From contig DAOVYP010000203.1 in NCBI GenBank assembly GCA_030635565.1, positions 1 through 5,056 on the forward strand: a stretch of 5,056 nt of DNA. The letters are read 5' to 3'. Positions 1-4,661 of this stretch are shown in pieces; the stretch's first letter is position 1; the number at the start of each line of letters is the position of its first letter. The position numbers were made by a program, and so were the translations under genes. The notes beneath the pieces were generated by a model, which was not told where the DNA came from, searched no databases, and worked only from the letters and a program-made list of their open reading frames with translations. This DNA comes from Spirochaeta sp. (GTDB lineage: Bacteria; Spirochaetota; Spirochaetia; DSM-2461).

Positions 1-42
1 GAGAATCAATACGACTAATGCGAGAATTAATGCTTTCTTCAT
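1..42 (-). CDS. 5' end of a secreted or membrane protein gene (partial)
   Basis: Only the first 14 codons lie in the window: the ATG is at 42-40 and the frame runs off the left edge. They read M-K-K-A-L-I-L-A-L-V-V-L-I-L, two lysines followed by an unbroken hydrophobic run. This is the n- and h-region of a Sec signal peptide, a lipoprotein signal or an N-terminal membrane anchor. The start is supported by a strong purine-rich Shine-Dalgarno, AAGGAGAGG on the minus strand (57-49), six bases before the ATG. A candidate promoter lies about 40 bases further upstream. The product cannot be named because the mature part and any lipobox lie outside the window. A chance ORF is possible, but the ribosome site plus the signal-like start argue against it. 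Confidence 0.7.
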   Translation of the reverse strand, partial: MKKALILALVVLIL

Positions 43-73
43 TAATAGCCTCTCCTTTTTGGAATTTCGAATA

Positions 74-103
74 AATATACCCTGTGAATAGACCTATTGT
101 CTA
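74..103 (-). promoter_or_regulatory. Candidate sigma70 promoter of the left-edge gene
   Basis: On the minus strand TAGACA (103-98, five of six matches to TTGACA) and TATATT (79-74, five of six to TATAAT) are separated by 18 bases. The predicted start point is near 67, leaving a leader of about 25 bases before the ATG at 42 with the Shine-Dalgarno inside it. The surrounding DNA is AT-rich, so chance matches are common. The position relative to the gene start is the main support. Confidence 0.45.
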
Positions 104-105
104 TT
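87..105. repeat. Inverted repeat over a -35 box, possible operator
   Basis: AATAGAC (87-93) and GTCTATT (99-105) are perfect 7-bp arms around a 5-base centre. The right arm contains the -35 hexamer of the candidate promoter of the left-edge gene, the classical place for a repressor operator. No known regulator consensus is recognised, and no regulator for it is visible apart from the distant Rrf2 gene. Confidence 0.35.
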
Positions 106-471
106 GTGAAGAGCATGTGGAGCGGTCATATATTATTGACAATATCCAAAATGGAACAGAATGATATTTCTTTATATAGAAACGTTTTGAAAGGATCTCG
201 AATATTTATACAGAAAATTATGCAGTCAAAAGAATGACTCATGAATCCATTTTAGTGAAGTGTGATTTTATTTCTTTCCCTAAAGATATTTATATAGATA
301 ATCCCGTCTCAAACATATTTGGTCGGGACCTTGAATAGTAGTGAAAGAAATCATGTGAATGATATATATGCAGTAAATATGTATATTCGAGGATGTTGAA
401 TTTATACCAGGCGATGCCGGTACGCGATTTTTCCTTTAAAAAAAATCATGCCTTATTCACAACATTTCGAA

Positions 472-498
472 GACAGCCGGCAATTCCTGCAGGCTGAC
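472..498 (-). terminator. Stem-loop after the protease gene, possible operon terminator
   Basis: On the minus strand, starting 11 bases after the stop codon, CAGCC-T-GCAG-GAA-TTGC-C-GGCTG folds into a stem of about nine pairs (one a G-U) with one internal mismatch. It can be extended by one more mismatch and a G-C pair. The bases immediately downstream (TCTTCG) are not a convincing U-tract. The run of eight T lies about 25 bases further on, so this is not a textbook intrinsic terminator. It may act as a 3' end stabiliser or an imperfect terminator for the five-gene operon. Confidence 0.4.
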
Positions 499-513
499 GG
501 CGCCAGAGGTCAT
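499..513. repeat. Left copy of a 15-bp inverted repeat flanking the cluster
   Basis: GGCGCCAGAGGTCAT on the plus strand is the exact reverse complement of 3838-3852. It covers the last codon bases and stop of the protease gene and lies at the switch from GC-rich coding to AT-rich DNA. Matching does not continue cleanly on either side. Confidence 0.5.
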
Positions 514-923
514 CCACTGATGTCCACCGGATAAGGTGATACGCTCTTTTCACTGTCGATGGTAAATCCCTTGATTTCGTCAGTCGCCAGGGAATAGATG
601 AGGTAGACCGTCTCGGTATCGTTGGCCAGCCGGATATCCTCTTCGGACATCCTCGCCGGAGTTTCGGGATGGCTGTGATAGACGGAAATGAGTCGTAAAC
701 TCACCTCCCGAACCCGCTTAACCGCCGCAAACTGCTCTTTCGGAGCGAAACTGAAATGGTCGGGACTGGTGTCAACATTGGTCATAGGGATGCGCTCGGC
801 CGCCACCAGAGTACCGTCGGCCAGGACATTCCCGGCCAGATAACCGCAGGCTTCATTGGGCATCTCGTCCCGGGCCTGCCCCTTGATGGCCTCGAGCATT
901 GTGTGGGACAGCACAATACTCAT
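510..923 (-). CDS. hcyD: JAMM/Mpr1p-Pad1p metalloprotease processing the sulfur carrier (HcyD-like)
   Basis: This is a 137-residue single-domain M67 protease of usual length for the bacterial Mec/HcyD type. The zinc signature is complete: Glu24 in PNEACG, then HSH at 83-85, seven residues, Ser93, two residues, Asp96. His83, His85 and Asp96 should bind zinc, and Glu24 is the general base. In the Wolinella homocysteine system the homologue removes residues after the Gly-Gly of the carrier HcyS; in mycobacteria the relative Mec releases cysteine from CysO. A carrier with a C-terminal tail is encoded three genes upstream in the same operon, so tail removal is the likely job. The ATG overlaps the TGA of the E1 gene as ATGA, showing translational coupling, with AGGA about nine bases before it. 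The protein is cytosolic with no signal peptide. A Mec-like role is less likely because the synthase next door is a MetY type and not CysM. Confidence 0.88.
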   Translation of the reverse strand: MSIVLSHTMLEAIKGQARDEMPNEACGYLAGNVLADGTLVAAERIPMTNVDTSPDHFSFAPKEQFAAVKRVREVSLRLISVYHSHPETPARMSEEDIRLANDTETVYLIYSLATDEIKGFTIDSEKSVSPYPVDISG

Positions 924-1762
924 GAGACAAATCCTGCGGCTTTGCGCTCCGCTCGAGCGGTTTCCAGATCGCAGTAGGCCTGCTCATATTCCACCAAATT
1001 CTCCGGAGACTTGCCGCCCCGGGATTCGGGCAGCGCCCAGTCGGTCTTCTTCACCGGGATGGTGCGGAACTCCATTGTGAGGGCATCGAAGGTAAGGATG
1101 CGGTTGGTGAGGAGTTCACCGGCACCGGTGATGTACTTGATGGCCTCGGCCGCCTGGATGGTGCCCAGAATTCCGGCAATGGCCCCCAGCACCCCGGCCT
1201 CGGAACAGGTTGGAACGGATCCCGGCGGGGGCGGTTGGCGATAAACACAGCGGTAGGAAGCGGAGCCCGGAACGTGGGTCATGGTCTGGCCCTTGAAACG
1301 CAGGATGCCCCCCTGGCTGAAGGCCTTGTCCTCCAGGATACAGGCGTCGTTCACCAGGAACTTCGTCGGAAAGTTGTCGGTGCCTTCCAGGATAAAATCG
1401 TAATCCCTGATGATGTCCCGGATGTTCGCTGCCTTAATCAGATAGGGATGGAGTTCCACTTTCACATCGGGATTCAGCGACTCGATGGTGGCCCTGGCCG
1501 ATTCCACTTTCATCACTCCCACATCGGCAGTGTGATGGAGAATCTGCCGCTGCAGATTGGAGAGGTCTACCACGTCGGCATCGACAATACCGATGGTTCC
1601 CACACCCGCAGCCGCCAGATATGTGGCGATGGGCGAACCCAGGCCGCCGGCACCGATGACAAGGACCCGGCTCTCCAGCAGTTTCTGCTGACCGATACCA
1701 CCCACATCCTTGAGCAGGATGTGCCGGCTGTAACGTTCTATCTGATCATTGGAAAAATCCAT
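920..1762 (-). CDS. hcyF: ThiF/MoeB/HesA-family E1-like adenylyltransferase for the sulfur carrier (HcyF-like)
   Basis: This 280-residue E1-like enzyme is predicted to adenylate the C-terminal glycine of the carrier protein, allowing conversion to a thiocarboxylate. The N terminus has the family helix IERYSRHILL (8-17). The ATP site is GAGGLGSP (37-44), with Asp61 after the second strand, Arg72 in NLQRQI, Lys85 and the GTDNF loop with Asp129. Cys186 in TCSEAG is where ThiF has its conserved cysteine. The paired CxxC zinc motifs typical of MoeB and ThiF are degraded: SYRC (169-172) keeps one cysteine, and no second pair follows. I chose the ATG at 1762 because GAGGAG lies six bases before it. 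Extended starts at 1795 (ATG) and 1819 (TTG) would run back into the upstream gene and lack such a site. It begins 19 bases after the sulfhydrylase stop and overlaps the protease start. A MoeB or ThiF role is possible, but the neighbours point to homocysteine synthesis. Confidence 0.88.
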   Translation of the reverse strand: MDFSNDQIERYSRHILLKDVGGIGQQKLLESRVLVIGAGGLGSPIATYLAAAGVGTIGIVDADVVDLSNLQRQILHHTADVGVMKVESARATIESLNPDVKVELHPYLIKAANIRDIIRDYDFILEGTDNFPTKFLVNDACILEDKAFSQGGILRFKGQTMTHVPGSASYRCVYRQPPPPGSVPTCSEAGVLGAIAGILGTIQAAEAIKYITGAGELLTNRILTFDALTMEFRTIPVKKTDWALPESRGGKSPENLVEYEQAYCDLETARAERKAAGFVS

Positions 1763-1781
1763 GTCGTACTCCTCGGCGATT

Positions 1782-3023
1782 TCATTGAGCCGCATCCAGG
1801 GCGGCACCGAAATCCTCAATCAGGTCTCGAGGGGATTCCAGGCCCACTGAAACCCGTATCAGGTCGTCGGTAACCCCGGCCTCGGCCCTCTCTTCCGGGC
1901 TCTGTTCACGATGCAATGTGGATTCCAGATGCAGGGCCAGGGTCCGGGCGTCTCCCAGATTGGTCTGCACGGCAGCCAATTTCAGGTTTCTCAGAACTGC
2001 GAAAGCCCGATCCCTGGAGCCGGCCCGGAACGTCAGCAGGCCGCCCCATCGTCCGCCGAAATATCTCACGGCCCTCTCGTGCCAGGGAGATGAGGCCAGT
2101 CCCACCTGTGAAACCGCAGGAACATCCTCCCGGCTCTCAAGATAAGTCGCCAGGGCCAGGACATTGTCGCTGTGCCGGCTCATACGAAGGTCCAGGGTGT
2201 CGGCCCCCAGCAGTGCCAGATAGGCATCGAAAGGAGACAGCGAACCTCCGTTGTTCTGTCTGACCACTTTCCTGAGGTACACCAGAAGGGCCATGTCACT
2301 CCCGGCATTCTTTACCATTGCACAGACGGCGGAACCGGGAAAATCCTTCCATCTGTAGATGCCGGTGTCGGTTACCGCCCCCGAGAGCACCGTGCCGTTG
2401 CCGGTGAGAAACTTGGTTCCCGATTGTACGGTGAGGGCCACACCGAAGTCCCCGGCCCGCATCAGCGCCGGGGTTACCAGTGTGGTATCCAATACCAGGG
2501 GAATACCGGCGTCCCGAGCCGCTGAGCTCCAGGCCTCGATGTCCGGAACGTCCATTCTGGGGTTGCCCAGAGCTTCCAGAAACAGCAGCCTCGTCATCGG
2601 ATTTACAGCCGCCTTGAGGGCATCGATATCATCAGGATCAACATAGCGGACCGTTACACCGGCCCGGCTGAGAACGTTGTCAAAATAGGCCCGGGTTCCA
2701 CCGAAGAGACTGGAAGAACTCACCACCTCCTCGCCGTTCTCCGCCAGGCTTGTAAAGAGGGCCGAAATTGCCGCCATCCCGGTGGAATATGCCGCCGTAC
2801 CCCTGGCATCATCCATTGCGGACCAGCGTCGTTCCAGCGCCGTTACGGTTGGGTTCGTAAGCCGTCCGTAGACATGACCGCCGGCCCGGCCGGCGAAGAT
2901 ATCCTCAAGCCCCTCCGGCCCGCCCGCCGAGAACGCGGCGGATGCCACCACCGGCATCACCGAGGCGCCGCCCCAGTCGGAGGAATCATAACCGGCGTGC
3001 AGGGCACGGGTGGCAAAATCCAT
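1782..3023 (-). CDS. metY: O-acetylhomoserine sulfhydrylase-like PLP enzyme of the Cys/Met metabolism family
   Basis: This 413-residue fold-type I PLP enzyme belongs to the cystathionine gamma-synthase family and is near the usual length of MetY. Visible motifs are YGRLTNPT (52-59, cofactor phosphate contacts from the partner subunit), AYSTGMAAI (78-86), LEALGNP (149-155), the Asp179 that binds the PLP ring nitrogen in LVLDTT, and the Schiff-base Lys204 in QSGTKF. The C-terminal SVGLESPRDLIEDF is typical. The expected reaction is replacement of the acetyl (or other activating) group of homoserine by sulfur to give homocysteine. Here the sulfur probably comes from the carrier thiocarboxylate. 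The start is the ATG at 3023, which shares one base with the TGA of the carrier gene (TGATG) and has GGGAG eight bases upstream. A GTG at 3032 gives three more residues but sits inside that ribosome site. DTT and QSGTK replace the more common DNT and HSATK, marking a divergent subgroup. Methionine gamma-lyase or cystathionine synthase activity cannot be excluded by sequence alone. Confidence 0.85.
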   Translation of the reverse strand: MDFATRALHAGYDSSDWGGASVMPVVASAAFSAGGPEGLEDIFAGRAGGHVYGRLTNPTVTALERRWSAMDDARGTAAYSTGMAAISALFTSLAENGEEVVSSSSLFGGTRAYFDNVLSRAGVTVRYVDPDDIDALKAAVNPMTRLLFLEALGNPRMDVPDIEAWSSAARDAGIPLVLDTTLVTPALMRAGDFGVALTVQSGTKFLTGNGTVLSGAVTDTGIYRWKDFPGSAVCAMVKNAGSDMALLVYLRKVVRQNNGGSLSPFDAYLALLGADTLDLRMSRHSDNVLALATYLESREDVPAVSQVGLASSPWHERAVRYFGGRWGGLLTFRAGSRDRAFAVLRNLKLAAVQTNLGDARTLALHLESTLHREQSPEERAEAGVTDDLIRVSVGLESPRDLIEDFGAALDAAQ

Positions 3024-3247
3024 CAGCGGCACTCCCGGCCGGACCCTCCGCCCATGAAGTACAGGAATTCCAGCTCATCACCGTCTCCCACCACTTTACT
3101 GGTGAACTCGACACGCTCCAGAATCTCTCCGTTGAGCTGTACCGATATCATGCCGGGATCGGGTACTTTTTTGATCCCGAGCAATTCGCTTATCGTCAAT
3201 TTATCTTCGGGGAGTGTTTCATTCCTGCCGTTGATCTGTAAAATCAT
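3023..3247 (-). CDS. hcyS: ThiS/MoaD-like sulfur carrier protein with a C-terminal extension (HcyS-like)
   Basis: This 74-residue beta-grasp protein resembles ThiS: strand MILQING (1-7), helix LTISELLG (17-24), strand ISVQLNGEIL (34-43), and the typical DGDELEFLYF (55-64) leading to Gly66-Gly67-Gly68. Canonical ThiS ends at Gly-Gly near residue 66. Here SGRECR (69-74) follows, so the C terminus cannot be activated until it is trimmed. The JAMM protease of the same operon is the obvious enzyme for that. After trimming, the E1 enzyme should adenylate the glycine and a sulfur source would yield the thiocarboxylate used by the sulfhydrylase. Two ATGs are adjacent at 3250 and 3247. GGAGG lies two bases from the first and five from the second, so I chose 3247. 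The stop overlaps the sulfhydrylase ATG by one base. ThiS for thiamin synthesis is the alternative, but no thi genes are present. Confidence 0.87.
   Translation of the reverse strand: MILQINGRNETLPEDKLTISELLGIKKVPDPGMISVQLNGEILERVEFTSKVVGDGDELEFLYFMGGGSGRECR
3032..3036 (-). promoter_or_regulatory. Shine-Dalgarno of the sulfhydrylase gene inside the carrier's tail codons
   Basis: GGGAG on the minus strand lies eight bases before the ATG at 3023. It is formed by the Arg71-Glu72 codons (CGG GAG) of the carrier gene, within the tail that follows Gly-Gly. The same bases therefore specify the removable tail and the ribosome site of the next gene. This decides the downstream start in favour of 3023. 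Confidence 0.6.
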
Positions 3248-3250
3248 CAT

Positions 3251-3341
3251 ATCCTCCGGGTGTCACTTTGTTTCTCACTTGAGTTACTTAAGATTTATCG
3301 AATCACCTGAAACAAAATTGATGCTCTCGCCATTAAATCAT
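3251..3341 (-). promoter_or_regulatory. Leader of the carrier-sulfhydrylase genes with short direct repeats
   Basis: These 91 AT-rich bases separate the regulator stop from the carrier start. On the minus strand three copies of AAGTRAS (AAGTAAC, AAGTGAG, AAGTGAC) sit at 3289-3283, 3280-3274 and 3268-3262, spaced 9 and 12 bases apart. They lie just before GGAGG. TAAGTAA recurs upstream of the regulator gene (3816-3810). These may be regulator contacts, but Rrf2 proteins normally bind dyads and no clear dyad is seen. A convincing promoter was not found (TTGTTT is present, but only with poor -10 partners). The genes may be read from the regulator promoter. Confidence 0.3.
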
Positions 3342-3755
3342 TTAAATAACGAAATTCAGCCGGGTATCGACCTGGCGTATTTCTTCTACCAGTTCGGCGA
3401 TACTCCGATTCAGCCTGTTCCTGGCCGCTTCCGTCAGATCGTGCCACAGTCCGCTCAATCGTGGATCGCCCCGGTTACCCGGAGACACATCCAACGGCCC
3501 TTCCAGCAGGGTAATCACATCCAGGAGGCGAATCCCGGCCGGGTCTCCCGCCAGTGCATATCCGCCCTTGGCTCCTCGGTAACTTCTGACAATACCACCG
3601 CGTTTCAACACCACCAGAATTTGCTCCAGATAATGCTGAGGTATATTCTGGGCTTCGGCTATTTCACGAATCTGCATAGCCCCGCCACTCTGCCTGAGAG
3701 CCAGTTCAAGAACGGCCGATACGCCGTAAATACCCTTTGCGCTGATGCTGAACAC
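3342..3755 (-). CDS. Rrf2-family transcriptional regulator, CymR-like
   Basis: This is a 137-residue winged-helix regulator of normal family length. The N terminus FSISAKGIYGVSAVLEL (2-18), recognition region IPQHYLEQIL (38-47) and family signature LKRGGIVRSYRGAKGGYAL (50-68) are all present. LLDVITLLEGPL (77-88) matches the dimer helix region of CymR, the master repressor of cysteine metabolism in Firmicutes. There is no cysteine in the protein, so it cannot bind an Fe-S cluster as IscR or NsrR do. A CymR-like mode, sensing through a partner such as CysK or through another ligand, is more plausible. It is the first gene of the minus-strand cluster, 91 bases before the carrier, so it probably controls the sulfur operon and itself. 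The start is GTG at 3755-3753, with AGGAG six bases upstream; the next in-frame ATG falls inside the DNA-binding domain. Confidence 0.9.
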   Translation of the reverse strand: MFSISAKGIYGVSAVLELALRQSGGAMQIREIAEAQNIPQHYLEQILVVLKRGGIVRSYRGAKGGYALAGDPAGIRLLDVITLLEGPLDVSPGNRGDPRLSGLWHDLTEAARNRLNRSIAELVEEIRQVDTRLNFVI

Positions 3756-3772
3756 TACAGGCTCCTGAACTT

Positions 3773-3801
3773 ATCTTAACAATCCGGGGCGGACAGGTCA
3801 A
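3773..3801 (-). promoter_or_regulatory. Candidate sigma70 promoter of the Rrf2 gene and sulfur operon
   Basis: On the minus strand TTGACC (3801-3796) and TAAGAT (3778-3773) are spaced by exactly 17 bases, nine of twelve consensus matches, preceded by an AT-rich stretch that could act as an UP element. The -10 box ends only 17 bases before the GTG start, so the leader would be very short with the AGGAG near its 5' end. An alternative is TATAAA slightly upstream with a weak TTTAAC -35 box. Confidence 0.5.
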
Positions 3802-3837
3802 GTTTTATATTACTTATTTTGTATTGTTAAATTTCAA

Positions 3838-3852
3838 ATGACCTCTGGCGCC
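3838..3852. repeat. Right copy of the 15-bp inverted repeat flanking the cluster
   Basis: ATGACCTCTGGCGCC is the exact reverse complement of 499-513. It lies in the divergent intergenic region between the regulator and reductase genes, and its first six bases double as the candidate -35 box of the reductase promoter. Confidence 0.5.
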
Positions 3853-3866
3853 CTCTCATCGATAAT
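3838..3866 (+). promoter_or_regulatory. Candidate sigma70 promoter of the short-chain dehydrogenase gene
   Basis: ATGACC (3838-3843) and GATAAT (3861-3866) are separated by 17 bases, nine of twelve matches to consensus. The start point would fall near 3873, giving a leader of about 50 bases. TTGACT at 3877 is a better -35 hexamer, but any -10 box for it would overlap the ribosome binding site, so it was not preferred. Confidence 0.4.
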
Positions 3867-3880
3867 TCAAGCCGGCTTGA
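3867..3880. promoter_or_regulatory. Perfect 14-bp palindrome, possible operator of the dehydrogenase gene
   Basis: TCAAGCCGGCTTGA reads the same on both strands with no central gap. It begins directly after the candidate -10 box and would span the transcription start, where a bound repressor blocks RNA polymerase. The nearest regulator gene is the divergent Rrf2 gene, but this palindrome does not match a CymR or IscR consensus that I recognise. It could also form a small hairpin at the 5' end of the transcript. Confidence 0.4.
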
Positions 3881-3923
3881 CTCAGACTCTCTCCCGAGCG
3901 GAATATGGTGAAGGAGGCTTTCC

Positions 3924-4661
3924 ATGAGATCAAAACCGGTTGCATTGATTACCGGCGCCAGTCGGGGCATCGGCAGGGCGATCGCCGTCGCCCTGTCGGA
4001 AGCCGGTTACCGGCCGGCACTGGCGGCCAGAAGCGAGGAAGGCCTGAATGTAAGCGCCGGCCTTTGCAACCGTACTGGAGCCGTGGCTGGGGCCGAGACT
4101 GAGGCTTTGATGTTTCCCGTCGATCTGACGGATGACGGGGCTCCGGAACGACTTGTCGAACGTGTTATCAAGGCCGCCGGAGGTATCGATTTACTGGTGA
4201 ACAACGCCGGGACGGTCCTGTCACGATCATTCGAAGAGACTGGTGCCGACGACTGGGATCGGCAAATGGCCCTCAATGCCAGGGCACCGTTCCTTCTCAC
4301 ACGGGCCGCCCTGCCCGCTCTGCGCCGCGCCCCGGAGGCGGCGGTGGTGAATATCGGGTCGGTGGTATCGTTCAAGGGATACGAAAAACAGGTCGCTTAT
4401 ACCGCCTCCAAGCATGCCCTGGCGGGTTGGACCAAGGTTCTGGCTCGGGAAGTATCGGCCGAAGGCATCCGGGTCCACCTCATTGCACCGGGGGGAGTGG
4501 CTACAGATATGGCAAGGAACGTCCGGCCGGATATCGATGAATCAGGACTCATTCTGCCTGAAGAAATCGCCCGGGCTGTCGTTTTTCTGGTAACACATCG
4601 GGGGAATGCCGTCATCGATGTCCTGGATATCCACCGGGCGGGAAAAATGCCCTTCGCCTAG
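3924..4661 (+). CDS. Short-chain dehydrogenase/reductase (SDR), classical type
   Basis: This is a complete 245-residue classical SDR. The cofactor motif is TGASRGIG (10-17), Asp67 in VDLTD contacts the adenine ring, and NNAG is at 93-96. The catalytic tetrad is Asn118, Ser146, Tyr159 and Lys163 (YTASK), and PGGVATDM (189-196) closes the active site. Arg14 in the glycine loop and the basic AARS (34-37) suggest NADPH over NADH. Length and motifs resemble the 3-oxoacyl-ACP reductase/FabG-like group, but no FabG context (acp, fabD, fabF) is present and the substrate cannot be assigned. The start ATG has AAGGAGG six bases upstream. It is transcribed away from the Rrf2 gene and converges with the next gene, so it is probably a single-gene unit. 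No functional tie to homocysteine synthesis is evident beyond adjacency. Confidence 0.88.
   Translation: MRSKPVALITGASRGIGRAIAVALSEAGYRPALAARSEEGLNVSAGLCNRTGAVAGAETEALMFPVDLTDDGAPERLVERVIKAAGGIDLLVNNAGTVLSRSFEETGADDWDRQMALNARAPFLLTRAALPALRRAPEAAVVNIGSVVSFKGYEKQVAYTASKHALAGWTKVLAREVSAEGIRVHLIAPGGVATDMARNVRPDIDESGLILPEEIARAVVFLVTHRGNAVIDVLDIHRAGKMPFA

Larger units (their letters stand above)
43..509. other. AT-rich intergenic region without a supported gene
   Basis: About 470 bases separate the left-edge gene from the protease gene, and composition drops to about one third GC against 55-60% in the genes. Beyond the promoter, inverted repeat and terminator-like stem listed separately, two weak stem-loops are visible. 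One is at 302-328 (CCCG/CGGG plus CAAA/TTTG around a CATA loop). The other is at 405-422 (TACC-A-GGC/GCC-GGTA around GAT), followed on the plus strand by ATTTTTCCTTT, which looks like a weak plus-strand terminator. A plus-strand stop-free run at 180-338 (internal ATG at 234, 34 codons) has no ribosome binding site. It may be a decayed coding remnant or chance. No RNA gene is recognised. Confidence 0.6.

Noticed and set aside
136..168. TTGACA on the plus strand as a promoter
   Set aside because: The nearest reasonable -10 box (GATATT) is about 21 bases away and no plus-strand gene follows.
425..446. ATTTTT/AAAAAAAT pairing as a terminator of the minus-strand operon
   Set aside because: The stem is only A-T pairs and would be unstable. 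It lies over 60 bases after the stop codon without a GC stem next to it.
393..497. Plus-strand 34-codon frame starting ATG at 393
   Set aside because: GAGG touches the ATG with no spacing, the frame overlaps two stem-loops, and the translation shows no coherent features.
1763..1819. Upstream extension of the E1 gene to TTG 1819 or ATG 1795
   Set aside because: These starts overlap the sulfhydrylase coding end, and only the ATG at 1762 has an ideal GAGGAG at six bases. The family N terminus also begins there.
1235..1873. Plus-strand 212-codon open frame
   Set aside because: It is antisense to the E1 gene and the end of the sulfhydrylase gene. The His/Gly-rich translation has no family features.
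3024..3032. GTG start of the sulfhydrylase gene at 3032
   Set aside because: The codon overlaps the GGGAG site, leaving no spacing, while the ATG at 3023 is well placed and coupled to the carrier stop.
2874..3779. Plus-strand 301-codon open frame
   Set aside because: It lies antisense to the sulfhydrylase, carrier and regulator genes, which all have intact family motifs. The frame has no ribosome site and no recognisable domain, and fits a shadow of GC-rich coding DNA.
4007..4375. Minus-strand 122-codon open frame
   Set aside because: It is entirely inside the SDR gene on the opposite strand, and its Arg/Ala/Ser-rich product is typical of a shadow frame.
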